A stretch of DNA of 42,693 nucleotides from a virus (IMGVR_UViG_3300022540_000923:1-42693); one strand, 5' to 3'; counted from the first letter of the stretch, positions 13,468 to 22,956 are shown. The notes: a model not told the origin generated them from the sequence alone. A program made the numbers and translations.

Positions 13468-14637
13468 TTAGTCTAGTGTGAAAGTGAATGACCAGTGCAG
13501 AATTACGGTAGTGGTTCCGTTTTGTGTTATTATAGAACCATCCCAATTAGCTTGGGTATACGTAGTATATGATACGCTCCCGAAGCTATCATCTGTAAAT
13601 AGACCAATACCAGATAGACCTACCATCGCGACAGGTCTATTTGTTGCACCAGCCGTTGCCCCACGAATATGCCCAACTGGTCCAAACCACTTTTCAGAAC
13701 CACTTACAGTAAAAGGCAATCCTGTAATTATAACTGGTCCAACAATTGAACCAGCTAGAATAGAGGTGGCTTTATCAATGGTTATAGTTAATTTATTTCC
13801 AATTTTAGTGTACTTTCCTGTGATTCCTGTACTATATCCATTAAATGAAGGTGTCCAAGTACCTTCTTCATAATCATCTAGGGTACTTGCATCAGCAGTA
13901 TCCGTACCAAAGAGGATGCCTGTAGACGCTCTAATTTTTCCTGCAACATCAAGTTTGGTCAGTGCGTTTGGTGCAGATGTGCCTATACCAACATTGCCAT
14001 CTGGGTCGATCCGTACTGCTTCAAAATCAGCAGACCCACCACCACCCCCAACATTAAGTCCTATATGTCCTTGTCCCGCTGTAGCACCGTAAGCTCGTAT
14101 TGCTGTTTTATTACCATTCTGTTCTAGTGCCCCAGATGATGTAAGATGGGCATTTATACCACCTGTAGTAATAATTCCGCCATTAACAGCTAATTTTGCA
14201 GAGAGAGGAATTGTCCCAATTCCAACATTACCATCACTGCCCTGTACAAACAGCGCATATATATTTGTATCACTTTCTACCCTAAAGTCAACATCAGCAC
14301 CGGATTCATTTATTACAACACTACCATCATTCTCTATCTCAACACGAGTAACGCCTTTTGTTTGCAGAGCGATGACCCCCACTCCGTCAATGTCGCTATC
14401 CGCACCGATGGTGGTAGAGCCTGTATTTATGATGCCGCCCGTCCCAGCCCCGATACCGGTTAAACCAGAGCCATCACCAATGAAATTGTCCGCTTTTATA
14501 TTCCCCGCAACTTCCAATGCTTCTACCGGGGACTCAGTTCCAATACCTACTTTACCTGCCACCACGGCCAATAGCGCGTTTATTTCTTCCGCTGTGAGTA
14601 TTTCGCCATCAGATTTCCCTAAATTTGTGGAACCCAT
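13468..14637 (-). CDS. Tail fibre / receptor-binding protein
   Basis: 389 aa. The middle contains spaced VGIGT motifs (four: VGIGTESP, VGIGTIPL, VGIGTSAP and related), a beta-helical repeat common in tail fibres and bacterial adhesins. Gly-rich stretches follow. Near residue 255 the phrase LDDYEEGTWTPS opens a C-terminal beta-sandwich of about 130 residues, a head domain widely exchanged between phage fibres. It is near the late end of the tail module. Base use (ATA, AGA and AT-rich third positions) differs from the tail genes before it, suggesting recent acquisition. It probably sets host range. Confidence 0.8.
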   Translation of the reverse strand: MGSTNLGKSDGEILTAEEINALLAVVAGKVGIGTESPVEALEVAGNIKADNFIGDGSGLTGIGAGTGGIINTGSTTIGADSDIDGVGVIALQTKGVTRVEIENDGSVVINESGADVDFRVESDTNIYALFVQGSDGNVGIGTIPLSAKLAVNGGIITTGGINAHLTSSGALEQNGNKTAIRAYGATAGQGHIGLNVGGGGGSADFEAVRIDPDGNVGIGTSAPNALTKLDVAGKIRASTGILFGTDTADASTLDDYEEGTWTPSFNGYSTGITGKYTKIGNKLTITIDKATSILAGSIVGPVIITGLPFTVSGSEKWFGPVGHIRGATAGATNRPVAMVGLSGIGLFTDDSFGSVSYTTYTQANWDGSIITQNGTTTVILHWSFTFTLD

Positions 14638-14638
14638 A

Positions 14639-15010
14639 TCAGACTATTGTGATTAGGTTTAAAACGCCACGGTAGGCGTAAAGATCATTTCTCATTTGTT
14701 GGAAAAATGGTTTCTGTATATTTGTTATTCTTACTGGGATTTCTGCCCTGGGCGATATCGTGAACCACAAGGGTGCATCCCCGGCCCACCAACTATTTAC
14801 GGCGGTGGCTTCCGCAACCCCAATGTATTCGATTGGTAGTGTAAAAGCGTCCACAGTATCAGTCAAAACAGTATATGTTGACATTTTACCGGCTTGTGCC
14901 CGCGTTCTTGTCCTGTTTAATAGTGCCCGTTCCAAATAATTGAAAGTTGGGTTGAGTCCCAAAGATTGTATCGAGTCCGTCAATACAAAATTGTCTAGAG
15001 TGTCTATCAT
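14639..15010 (-). CDS. Minor tail-tip protein (123 aa)
   Basis: The start overlaps the upstream stop by ATGA. It has aromatic beta-rich character (VNSWWAGDAPLWFTISP) and the same SWW-plus-aromatic pattern as the next gene upstream, so the two may be related tail-tip components. It lies between the tail hub and the fibre. No named family. Confidence 0.55.
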   Translation of the reverse strand: MIDTLDNFVLTDSIQSLGLNPTFNYLERALLNRTRTRAQAGKMSTYTVLTDTVDAFTLPIEYIGVAEATAVNSWWAGDAPLWFTISPRAEIPVRITNIQKPFFQQMRNDLYAYRGVLNLITIV

Positions 15011-15432
15011 ATAAATTCCAGATTGATCGTTCCATCTGCCTCGTTATTGTATGGACGTTTCATAGATTGAAATGGCTGTTCTGGATTCGATATAAAGACT
15101 GGACTTCCGGACCCCACCAAGGCAAACCCTAAAGGGTTGTATGGCTGTCCCAAAACACCCCAATGTGGGTCACCCACCACAAACGCTTCCGTATAGTCTC
15201 GATATGATACGAAAAGTTCGGTGTTGTCCTTCCACCAAGAATTGATTTGCTTTATATTTTCAATGTTTTCGTTTTCTACAATCGCAGAAAACCCATTCAA
15301 AAACCCCCATTGATATTCAAATTGGGTATTGTTTATTGTCTGGACAATGTCGGCTATCTTGGTTTCTGTTCCCGCACTCCCCCAAGCGGTGCCCAACTCT
15401 ACTAATGTTATGCAATCCGTGAGAGTGATCAT
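15007..15432 (-). CDS. Minor tail-tip protein (141 aa)
   Basis: The ATGA start overlaps the stop of the 668-aa tail protein. It contains INSWWKDNTELFVSYRD and HWGVLGQPYNPLG, both beta-rich. The INSWW/VNSWW phrase is shared with the downstream 123-aa protein, which hints at duplication. Structural role by position. Confidence 0.55.
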   Translation of the reverse strand: MITLTDCITLVELGTAWGSAGTETKIADIVQTINNTQFEYQWGFLNGFSAIVENENIENIKQINSWWKDNTELFVSYRDYTEAFVVGDPHWGVLGQPYNPLGFALVGSGSPVFISNPEQPFQSMKRPYNNEADGTINLEFI

Positions 15433-17435
15433 AAACTTAACAGTTCATTGGCCTTGATAGAAACGTTTCCAGATAAATAATCCGGTTCAATTCTGGTAAT
15501 TTGAAACAACGATTCCGAGTTTTGCAAAGCGGGATGTTGCACTTTCACCACATCATTAAGCTCCAACCCGAAAAACCTGGCCGGGAGATTCATTTGAACG
15601 ATCGTTTCGTCCTGCGTGGTCTGCCTAATCACATTCTGCAGATAAAGGCTTGCTGTATCGGATTCCAAAATATACTTGGACTGTAAACTGATTTCCCCGG
15701 AAATCCCGGAAGCATCCGCAGAATTACAAAACACATTGTTATTGCGATCAGCCGTTATGTTCCCATTAAAATTCCCAGTAGAAAAGTCGTATTTATAATC
15801 AATCTTCACCCGGCGGGTTTTCTGAGTCTCAAAAGTCGTAGTCCCTAAAGGGTTGTCCATGATTTCGAAGCTGTCTAAACTATAGTCGCAACTGGTAATG
15901 GTAGCATCAACCACAGCTGTGGCGCTCTCCTGATAAGACCGGTAATTCATAAAACCAGAGTCGCCCACCCACAAATAAGAGCCTGAAATACGCCCAAATT
16001 CGTCCACAATGCCGGTTATGGGCTCCCGTTCCCCAAAAAAACATTGAAGGTTATAAGACGACGTTTCTGTTCGCCCCTGCGAGAATTGGGACGTCACATA
16101 ATTTATGGACGACTGGTCGAACATGTCGCCCAGGATCGCCACTGGGTTTTCGGATATTGCAATTTCGGAACAGTTTACTTGGGCGGCGTACACGGAGTAA
16201 TTTTTAAAAGCCTCCGATTTCAGCCGGTAACTCATGTCGATACTGGTAGTCAATTGAATATCGGATTGTGTGGCTAAACTCCCAACGGCCAAGGCCTCAC
16301 GAACACTAAAACTCAAATAATTGTCCCGGTTGTTCAAGATCCCGTTAGCATGGCTCGATTTGACATCCACCTCTCCGATAAAGGTGCCACAATTGACAGA
16401 AAAAACGCTGGCGTCTGGCCCGTCGGGTATGATAGCAGTGGCTCCAAAGCGCGACACGTACCCAGTCCCAGCACGAACCAACGTTACGTTACTGAAACTC
16501 ATTTTTGTTACTGCTTGTACTTCTAAATTGAGAATTGCACTAAAATACACCCTAACTTCCCGGTCTACTTCTGGTGGCGGCCAAAATGGGACCGGGGATA
16601 AAACGTACCCCTTCCCGACCTCAGCCACCGCATAACCACCCACGACAGAATCATAAACAGACGCTGTAGAAAAATCGGACCAAGACAATTCCTGTGGGCC
16701 AGTGCGGGACCCGTCGATCGCAATTAATTTGGTTTCTGCCCCTTGCCCGTCTCGGAATTCAAAAGGTTCGCCGCCAGTGCATTCATTGGTACCGCCGGAT
16801 TGTTGGGACCAAGATTTGTTAAACAATAACTGTTCCAATGGGTTTTCAATGACACCAAAATTATACCACACACTAGAAACATGATTGGCACTTGAAACAT
16901 TACGTGGACCAAGAAGCGTCGCAACGTCACAATCCACCGGCGTCATGTAAAATGGCCTCGCGTGCTTCCCGTAATATACCGGATAACCAAAATCTGTATT
17001 CGAAATCTCGGGGTGCGGGGTGGAATAACTGTCCACGATTGATTCCACCGGGAAACTCGGGTTGTTATCCAACAGTCTGTCGTAAATCTGCAATTCAATA
17101 AGGTCTGGATTGTTCCCAAATCTTTTTATATCGCGGACCCTGCCCGCGTGTGGCGTAAAATTATCGGAGTTTACCGAGATTTTGAGGAATGTTTCGCCTC
17201 GGACCAATTGTTTGAGATTTGGTTTTATAAAATCTACGGAGGATTGCAGAGTTATCCGGTAATTTGACGGTCTACCAAAGCCCCCGGCAAACGATTGCTC
17301 CCATGATACTCTTCCAAGACTGACAATATCATTTTTGCCGAAAATCACGGTAGTGGATTGGTCCGCAAATTTTAGATGGAATTCGAGGTCCGCTATTATG
17401 TTGTTCGAGCTTTCTATTGATGTTAAATTTCTCAC
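15429..17435 (-). CDS. Large tail-tip / baseplate hub protein (668 aa)
   Basis: The start codon is GTG, overlapping the tape-measure stop (GTGA). The whole protein is beta-rich with many aromatic residues. An N-terminal part (about 1-130) resembles a tail hub scaffold (FGRPSNYRITLQS, IQIYDRLL-like), and the C-terminus (RFFGLELNDVVKVQHP, FQITRIEPDYLSGNVSI) resembles the phage hub family that positions the tail tip. Located immediately downstream of the tape measure, as in other siphoviruses. No peptidoglycan-lytic domain seen. Confidence 0.65.
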   Translation of the reverse strand: MRNLTSIESSNNIIADLEFHLKFADQSTTVIFGKNDIVSLGRVSWEQSFAGGFGRPSNYRITLQSSVDFIKPNLKQLVRGETFLKISVNSDNFTPHAGRVRDIKRFGNNPDLIELQIYDRLLDNNPSFPVESIVDSYSTPHPEISNTDFGYPVYYGKHARPFYMTPVDCDVATLLGPRNVSSANHVSSVWYNFGVIENPLEQLLFNKSWSQQSGGTNECTGGEPFEFRDGQGAETKLIAIDGSRTGPQELSWSDFSTASVYDSVVGGYAVAEVGKGYVLSPVPFWPPPEVDREVRVYFSAILNLEVQAVTKMSFSNVTLVRAGTGYVSRFGATAIIPDGPDASVFSVNCGTFIGEVDVKSSHANGILNNRDNYLSFSVREALAVGSLATQSDIQLTTSIDMSYRLKSEAFKNYSVYAAQVNCSEIAISENPVAILGDMFDQSSINYVTSQFSQGRTETSSYNLQCFFGEREPITGIVDEFGRISGSYLWVGDSGFMNYRSYQESATAVVDATITSCDYSLDSFEIMDNPLGTTTFETQKTRRVKIDYKYDFSTGNFNGNITADRNNNVFCNSADASGISGEISLQSKYILESDTASLYLQNVIRQTTQDETIVQMNLPARFFGLELNDVVKVQHPALQNSESLFQITRIEPDYLSGNVSIKANELLSL

Positions 17436-20317
17436 GCTACCCGCAGCCTCCCAGATAAAAATAACTCTTCCAGCAATTGTCTGATTTCATTTGTCTGCTC
17501 CCGTGGGTTGATAGACCGCACATTCATTGTAATACTGATTGCCCCACCGACCCCATTGGCTTCGCCAGCTGGGGTCACTACTTCCCCAACATGGGCTTTG
17601 ATCAGTCCCGATCCGACTTCCATCCCTGGAATTCTCAAAAGTTGGTCTTGTGTCAAACCATCCGAGCCGCCCGCGAAACCAAGAACACTGCCGATATCGG
17701 AGAGAAGATTTCCCGCTTCACTCGCCGCCCCACCAACTCCACCTGAAAGAGCATCGATCAAATCCGCAATAGGCTCCAGCAATGAATCCAGGGAATCTAT
17801 AAGGTCCTCTAAGAAACCAGCAACCCCTTCAAGTCCTTCTCCGAAACGCTCGAACGCAACCGACAAATCCTCTGCGACGTCCACAAAAAAATCAACTAAA
17901 GCGACAACCCCGCCAATCATAGTGGTAAAAATCGCGAGAAAAGCACCCAATAATGGCGCTAATTTTTTAAATATTGGGGCCATTGCTTTAGCCAATACCG
18001 TCAATTCTTTAATTATCGGTATGAACTCTACCAATAATGGCGCTATAACTTCCCCAATGGTTTTATTTAACTCCCCAAATGCCTCAGCAAATTGTTCATT
18101 TGCGAAAAGCAATTCCATGATTGCCCCGGCAATAGCCCCGGCAACCCCCCCTTGTGCGAATCCTTCAATAGCGCCACTTACGCCCGTGATTTTCTTAGCC
18201 GCCGAAATCCCGATGTCCCCCAACCCACTAAAATCGCCACTTGCTGACGCCTCAGCAAGAGCGGCACCAGCATCTTTTGCCTTTGCTGTTACATCATCTA
18301 ATTCATCCCCAGTATCCGAGATAGTCTTGTTCAATTCCTTAGACGCTTTGTTTGCTTCATCGGTGTCCAGCCCGTACTGTTGTAAACTTCTACCGGCCGC
18401 GATAAAAGCGTCACCTGTCACTTTAGCATCCACAGACAACGTGTTCCCTACCAATGTCCAACTAAGATCTTTGGAGGCTTCATCGGCACCAACAATTTTC
18501 TTTGTGAAATCCACTACCGCGTCCGCCCCAACTTTGAAACCGGCTTTTAATTTCCGATTGATGGTGTCATCAACTCCGTCCATGAATTGCTTGAACTTCC
18601 GGACAGGCTCCAGAGCGTCTTTGAATCCCTGGACAAACGAATCCCAAGTTTCTTTTACATTGGTTATTGTGGTGTTGATGTCTTGTAGTGTGTCATCGAT
18701 CATGTCCATGAAACTTTTCCAAACGCCAGTTATGGTTTTGACTGCGCCCCCAACAGCGTCAATTGAATCATTTACGAAATCGATTGCAGAAAGCATATCC
18801 TCGGTCATCACCCGGACCACTTTGACCAAAATATCAAACAACGGGCCGAAAGCGTCCGAAGCAACGCCAATTATGGCGGCTATCAATTGATAAGCCATTA
18901 CGGAAAGGTCAGAAATCACCCCCACTCCAATTCCAAACAATTTGAAAACATTTTCCAGTACAACTGACAAATCTTCATTCGAGGAAACAGTCTCGAAGAT
19001 CACCTCGATAAATTCTCTAATCTTCCCGACTAGAGGTAATATTCCCTCGGTATAAATTTTGGTAAAAGCTTTTTCAAGTTGGTCAATGAATTCCAGGACC
19101 GGTCCCGATGACAGCAATTGTCCGAACCCTTCCAGCAGGAAACCAAAACCGCGAACCATGGAAGCGATGACCTCTTTAACAGTGTCCATTTTATCGCCCA
19201 AGCCCTGAAAAAATGCAGTCATCGGCCCTTGGTTTTGTTTCAGAAACGCAGTAAAAGCCCCAGCCATGGCGGTGGATTGCTGTACTACTCCTCGAAGGAC
19301 GTCATCAAAAGTTTCAAAAATTTGGATTTTGATACCAGACATTGCGGAGTCAAATAAGGTAACATCCCCAGTCAAATTGTCCAGTCTGATTCTCGCCGCT
19401 TCCGCCGCTGTGTTGGATTCCTCCTGAGCTTTCGTAAAATCCCGGATGGAATCACCACCCTGGTCAATAACCTTGAAGAACTTTGGCCCGGCTTCTTGAC
19501 CCAAAAGAGTGAGCAAATCTTTCTGCTCAATTTCAGCATCTTTTAAAGTATCCAAGATATCCGCGAATTTTTGAGTAGTCGGGTTTACTTGGTCAAGCGA
19601 AATTCCGTATTTTGTAAGAACATCAGCCGCCCCCTTCGCGGGATTCAATAATCTTGCGATTGCACCATTTAAAGCAGTCCCGGCTTTTTCCCCACGAACA
19701 CCAGCGTTGGCCATCGCCCCCAGAATTCCAGTAAGCTCTTTAAAATCGATGCCCATTGCAGACGCGACACCCCCGGAAGTTTCCAAGGCGGCAGTTAATG
19801 CGGAAAAGTCTTGTGGTGAAGCTCCAACCGTTTGGACCATGAGGTCTACAGCTTTTTTTGCCTGGAGTGATTCTCCCTCAAACACTTTCATTTGAACAGC
19901 CACAACACGGGCGGCAGTGGCGAGGTCAGAACCCGTGGCGGCGGCCAAATCCATGGCTTGCGCCGTGGTGGTTAAGGTGTCTGCAGTATCCAAGCCAGCA
20001 CGCCTGAGTTCTTCCATGGCTTCCCCAGCCTGAATGGCGGTAAATGCTGTGGTTTCCCCAATTCGTTTGGCTTCGTCGGTGAGTTTTGAAAATTCGTCTG
20101 CAGTGGTTTTAGAAATAGCCGCAACTGCAGACATCTGTGCGGTGAATTGTGACCCCTCATCAATAACGGCGGCAAATGGGGCCACTAAAGCGTCCATGGC
20201 CTTGGACAACAATTCAATTCCTTGATTCAATTCCGTCAAATTCACAGAAAAGCTTTTAAAAGCTTTCCCCGATGTGTCTTTTCCGGTAATTATAGTTTCA
20301 ATCTTTCCGCTTGCCAT
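17432..20317 (-). CDS. Tail tape measure protein (TP901-type)
   Basis: 961 aa, the longest tail gene. The N-terminal third is the TP901-1 core: FTAQMSAVAAISKTT, AKRIGETTAFTAIQAGEAME, ATGSDLATAARVVA, and MGIDFKELTGILGAMANAGV with GEKAGTAL (about residues 60-220). A long helical middle with several hydrophobic stretches follows (about 360-530 and 740-860), then a Gly-rich end. At about 1.5 angstrom per residue the predicted tail is near 140 nm. The start overlaps the end of the chaperone extension by 20 bases. Confidence 0.92.
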   Translation of the reverse strand: MASGKIETIITGKDTSGKAFKSFSVNLTELNQGIELLSKAMDALVAPFAAVIDEGSQFTAQMSAVAAISKTTADEFSKLTDEAKRIGETTAFTAIQAGEAMEELRRAGLDTADTLTTTAQAMDLAAATGSDLATAARVVAVQMKVFEGESLQAKKAVDLMVQTVGASPQDFSALTAALETSGGVASAMGIDFKELTGILGAMANAGVRGEKAGTALNGAIARLLNPAKGAADVLTKYGISLDQVNPTTQKFADILDTLKDAEIEQKDLLTLLGQEAGPKFFKVIDQGGDSIRDFTKAQEESNTAAEAARIRLDNLTGDVTLFDSAMSGIKIQIFETFDDVLRGVVQQSTAMAGAFTAFLKQNQGPMTAFFQGLGDKMDTVKEVIASMVRGFGFLLEGFGQLLSSGPVLEFIDQLEKAFTKIYTEGILPLVGKIREFIEVIFETVSSNEDLSVVLENVFKLFGIGVGVISDLSVMAYQLIAAIIGVASDAFGPLFDILVKVVRVMTEDMLSAIDFVNDSIDAVGGAVKTITGVWKSFMDMIDDTLQDINTTITNVKETWDSFVQGFKDALEPVRKFKQFMDGVDDTINRKLKAGFKVGADAVVDFTKKIVGADEASKDLSWTLVGNTLSVDAKVTGDAFIAAGRSLQQYGLDTDEANKASKELNKTISDTGDELDDVTAKAKDAGAALAEASASGDFSGLGDIGISAAKKITGVSGAIEGFAQGGVAGAIAGAIMELLFANEQFAEAFGELNKTIGEVIAPLLVEFIPIIKELTVLAKAMAPIFKKLAPLLGAFLAIFTTMIGGVVALVDFFVDVAEDLSVAFERFGEGLEGVAGFLEDLIDSLDSLLEPIADLIDALSGGVGGAASEAGNLLSDIGSVLGFAGGSDGLTQDQLLRIPGMEVGSGLIKAHVGEVVTPAGEANGVGGAISITMNVRSINPREQTNEIRQLLEELFLSGRLRVA

Positions 20318-20552
20318 TTGCCTTTGCTTGTTTTGCCGCTTTATTGATTTCGGTTAAGATCAATTTGAAAATTTTAGACATATATGCGGGTTGTTCGAAA
20401 ACGCTTTTCCCGTCTGGCCAACACCACTGAATTACGCCACCGGTGCCGATGTTGTGACACGCCATGAACAGGTCAAACCACGTATTTACCAAAAACCCAC
20501 GGACCATGGGCCCGCCTTGGATTGTTATGCCTCTGGCAAGGCGGGCACTGCC
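20298..20552 (-). CDS. Tail assembly chaperone T-part, reached by -1 frameshift
   Basis: The frame -1 to the 20525-20938 gene is open from the slippery site to 20298 and adds 84 residues, giving a G-T fusion of about 213 aa. The frame has its own ATG at 20507 but a poor ribosome site. The extension contains WFDLFMACHNIGTGGVIQWCWPDG and a basic Lys-rich end (NKAAKQAKANGKRKD). In lambda-like phages the G and GT proteins load the tail tube protein onto the tape measure. Placement between tube and tape-measure genes fits. Confidence 0.75.
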   Translation of the reverse strand, partial: GSARLARGITIQGGPMVRGFLVNTWFDLFMACHNIGTGGVIQWCWPDGKSVFEQPAYMSKIFKLILTEINKAAKQAKANGKRKD

Positions 20553-20938
20553 TTTTTTATTACATCTTCCTCGCCTTTGGAAATAGCCGAGTTTGTAAAG
20601 ATTTTAACCATGATATTCACGCACATAGTTAAAAACACCCCATGGGACACAATGTCATCAATTGTTGCGATGCGCTCCACCCCATCAACGCGCAGGTTTA
20701 ATCCTTTAAGGTTCCTGCAATGTTTTGGAAGCAAATCCTTCAACAATTCATAAATTTCAGGGGAGGAAAAAGATTTCTGCAATTTCTCCGCCCGGATTTT
20801 TGCATCAACACTTTGATCAAACCCGCCACCACTAAGAAACCCCATGACACGCTGATAAGACAGCGTGTCTAATGATTTTATTTCCATCGTGATTCCTTCT
20901 TGTACTTCAAACTCTTGATAATCAAGATTTACAAACAT
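20525..20938 (-). CDS. Tail assembly chaperone G-part (137 aa)
   Basis: It lies between the tail tube and tape-measure genes. It is a mostly helical, acidic-basic protein of typical G length (DTLSYQRVMGFL, EIYELLKDLLPKHCRNL). The last nine codons follow the slippery heptamer A-AAA-AAG at 20552-20558; normal termination gives G and slippage gives GT. Start ATG at 20938 after a GGAGA-type ribosome site. Confidence 0.75.
   Translation of the reverse strand: MFVNLDYQEFEVQEGITMEIKSLDTLSYQRVMGFLSGGGFDQSVDAKIRAEKLQKSFSSPEIYELLKDLLPKHCRNLKGLNLRVDGVERIATIDDIVSHGVFLTMCVNIMVKIFTNSAISKGEEDVIKKAVPALPEA
20552..20558 (-). promoter_or_regulatory. -1 ribosomal frameshift site A AAA AAG
   Basis: Read on the minus strand, in frame, the codons are ATA-AAA-AAG, so the heptamer A-AAA-AAG (identical to the E. 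coli dnaX slippery site) is in the correct phase. Shifting -1 here joins the G and T frames without any intervening stop. Confidence 0.8.
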
Positions 20939-20946
20939 TTTCTCTC

Positions 20947-21897
20947 CTAATAATATTCCTGGGTGTTAACCAGGGTAATGGTCATGTCGGTATTGCTTGT
21001 GACCGAAAATTTAGCATCGGCGGTAAATGGGACCTCAATCATCCCAGGGCCACCAGCCACCGGTGTCACTTGCTTAAACCTCAATAACGGAAAATCGATC
21101 TTCAAAGTATTGGGGGCCTCTTGGCTTGCCCAATTGATTACAAAAGGTGCTTCTTGCCCTTCGGTGTAAGCATCATAAAAAATGTGGTCCTGGAAAATCA
21201 TGGTCCCCGCGATTTCAATGGAGTACATATTGTCGCGTTTGGTTTTCCTGGGGGTGTTGGTGTTCTGCATGGTGTATTTGTTCGACAAATTGTTGTTGTA
21301 ATTTATCGTCAAATCAACCAAATCCACCACCGCCACTCCGTTGTAGGACGCGCTCACTTGGTCCCATTTGAAAGGCTTGGCCACTGGGAAAATCGGAGTT
21401 GACCCAGCTTGTTTGGTTACGTTTCCACCCAACAAACCCAAAGTAACCGCCAACAATTCACCATTCGCGACGCTCAAACCCAAGGTGTTTCCGCACATAT
21501 CGCTATACAAAAAAGCACTCCCCTGGTCCCGGTAAATTTCTAGTGTCAGGGGGTCAGTTGCGGCTCTTTCGTCAAAATCCGCTTGTCTGGGCTGGAATAC
21601 ATGGGTTTGTGTCCCTGTGTCGCTCGTGGTACTCGTGAGGCCCACGGTGGACTTTAGCATGTGCCCCAATATTACGGGGTTGGCCTCTGCTTGAATGTCA
21701 CCTTCTATACTTCGGAGGCCAGCGTGGCTAGGCGATTGGGCAAATCTACTGTACATACTGGCTTCAATAATCTGCTCAATATTGTCGGTCAATGACTCAC
21801 TGACAAATGGCACCGCTTGAAAGGAGTCTACTTGAGACGCCCCGTAACTATCTTGAAAATTGAAAAGCGCGTGGCTTTTCATACCATATCCAGCCAT
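20947..21897 (-). CDS. Major tail tube protein
   Basis: 316 aa. The protein is beta-rich, beginning MAGYGMKSHALFNFQDSYG, with SLTDNIEQIIEASM, an alpha segment, SIEGDIQAEANP, and a C-terminal half of strands (YSIEIAGTMIFQDHIFYDAY, FSVTSNTDMTITL). This order fits the tail tube family of long-tailed phages. It is followed by the chaperone G/GT pair and the tape measure. Start ATG overlaps the preceding 54-aa gene (TAATG), with AAAAGGAG as ribosome site. Confidence 0.8.
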   Translation of the reverse strand: MAGYGMKSHALFNFQDSYGASQVDSFQAVPFVSESLTDNIEQIIEASMYSRFAQSPSHAGLRSIEGDIQAEANPVILGHMLKSTVGLTSTTSDTGTQTHVFQPRQADFDERAATDPLTLEIYRDQGSAFLYSDMCGNTLGLSVANGELLAVTLGLLGGNVTKQAGSTPIFPVAKPFKWDQVSASYNGVAVVDLVDLTINYNNNLSNKYTMQNTNTPRKTKRDNMYSIEIAGTMIFQDHIFYDAYTEGQEAPFVINWASQEAPNTLKIDFPLLRFKQVTPVAGGPGMIEVPFTADAKFSVTSNTDMTITLVNTQEYY

Positions 21898-22061
21898 TAT
21901 TTACTCCTTTTTTTGCTCGTTTCTGGCTCCGCTTGTCGCTCGACCAATTTTTCCGACTTCAACTTTTTAAATTGGGAATCAGAAAGCGGCAGTAAATCGC
22001 CTTTTTTCTTATACCCATATGGGGTCAAACCTTCTGGACCGGCCCAAACTGCTTGTATCAT
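21897..22061 (-). CDS. Small tail/head-completion protein (54 aa)
   Basis: The frame begins MIQAVWAGPEGLTPYGYKKKGDLLPL-type and ends in a Lys/Glu-rich stretch, 54 residues in all. The start overlaps the end of the 22058 gene and the stop overlaps the tail tube start, leaving no gap. The phrase PYGYKKKGD with following leucines is typical of very small proteins placed just before tail tube genes. Assembly role unknown. Confidence 0.6.
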   Translation of the reverse strand: MIQAVWAGPEGLTPYGYKKKGDLLPLSDSQFKKLKSEKLVERQAEPETSKKRSK

Positions 22062-22504
22062 GCGAAAACCTCAGCGAAAATATGAACTTCATTTGCATAA
22101 AAATAGTCTTGATTCGGGTCGTCCTCTCCACTTTGCCCAAGTGGAGTTACCGTGTACCCGATTATACTTTCCACGGTGTTTTTCAGATCACGGTTGCAAT
22201 CAACTGCAGTCATCACAATGCTTGTCACCCTTTCCAATTCGTCCTGCGCTCTTTCTAAAGCGCTTGCGTTCCCGGCAACTTGTATAAAGAGCGGGATATC
22301 AAGTCTTGCCATCCACGGGTTCGGCCCCTGTGCCCGTCTGGGTTCAATATCAATTTCTGGCCGATAAACCCCAATCCACGGAGACAAATTCGGGATCGTG
22401 TTGTATATTTCATATTTTTGGGCCTTGAACCCGCTATTGACGACGGTCTGGTCACTCGTAATAGCAGTGAATAAAGCGTTTGTGATCGAATTTATATAAA
22501 TCAT
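22058..22504 (-). CDS. Tail terminator-like protein (148 aa)
   Basis: The start overlaps the upstream stop (ATGA). It is a mixed alpha/beta protein with an N-terminal helix, a central PWIGVYRPEIDI strand, PWMARLDIPLFIQVAG, and a helical stretch ALERAQDELERV. Size and position, between the gpG-like morphogenesis protein and the tail tube, fit a tail terminator capping the tube. Homology is not provable by eye. Confidence 0.55.
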   Translation of the reverse strand: MIYINSITNALFTAITSDQTVVNSGFKAQKYEIYNTIPNLSPWIGVYRPEIDIEPRRAQGPNPWMARLDIPLFIQVAGNASALERAQDELERVTSIVMTAVDCNRDLKNTVESIIGYTVTPLGQSGEDDPNQDYFYANEVHIFAEVFA

Positions 22505-22956
22505 CGAAAAGCCTTCTTTACAAAATGTTCAAAAACAGGTCTAACAATCTTTTTCCCTTGTTTTTTGGTCGGGAAAATTCGCCGTTGAGGAACTGGCCCG
22601 GCCCCGTCTTGGTGGACACCGGAATAAAAGACCCCGGATTTTATCCTGCCCTTGTTGTTTGTAGCTGTCCGTTCCCAACGAAGCATCAAATTGTTAGTGT
22701 CTCTAAGTATCTGAGCACCACCACCACCTTTTTTGCGGGCGGCAATTGTTTTGGGCTTCAGCGGCTTCCAATGGAATTTTGCGTTGTCGTGCATTCTTCC
22801 AGAAGCTTCGAAATTTTTCTTTATCCATTTTTCGTACTCGATCACTGCCGCCATGAAAACCGGTCTTCGGTTACGCATTCGCCGCTGGATAACACCAGTT
22901 TTTTTGATTAGGGCATCAGCCCCTTTGGTATGGATGTTGAAAAGGGAGGCCGCCAT
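22501..22956 (-). CDS. Mu gpG-like virion morphogenesis / tail completion protein
   Basis: 151 aa, basic. It contains FHWKPLKPKTIAARKKG, ILRDTNNLMLRW, SGVFYSGVHQDGAG and RRIFPTKKQG. The pattern W-x-PL-x-T-x2-R-K then IL-x-T-x-L is the signature of the phage virion morphogenesis family (Mu gpG / P2 gpS type). It joins heads to tails. Its presence with a DUF935 portal, MuF and I-like protease points to a Mu-like head module on a long-tailed, non-transposing phage. Confidence 0.75.
   Translation of the reverse strand: MAASLFNIHTKGADALIKKTGVIQRRMRNRRPVFMAAVIEYEKWIKKNFEASGRMHDNAKFHWKPLKPKTIAARKKGGGGAQILRDTNNLMLRWERTATNNKGRIKSGVFYSGVHQDGAGPVPQRRIFPTKKQGKKIVRPVFEHFVKKAFR

Noticed and set aside
17508-18890. 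460-residue plus-strand frame opposite the tape measure gene
   Set aside because: Long antisense frames are common opposite Ala/Ser-rich helical proteins. It shows Pro/Ser/Ala low complexity, no ribosome site, and runs against the whole late operon.
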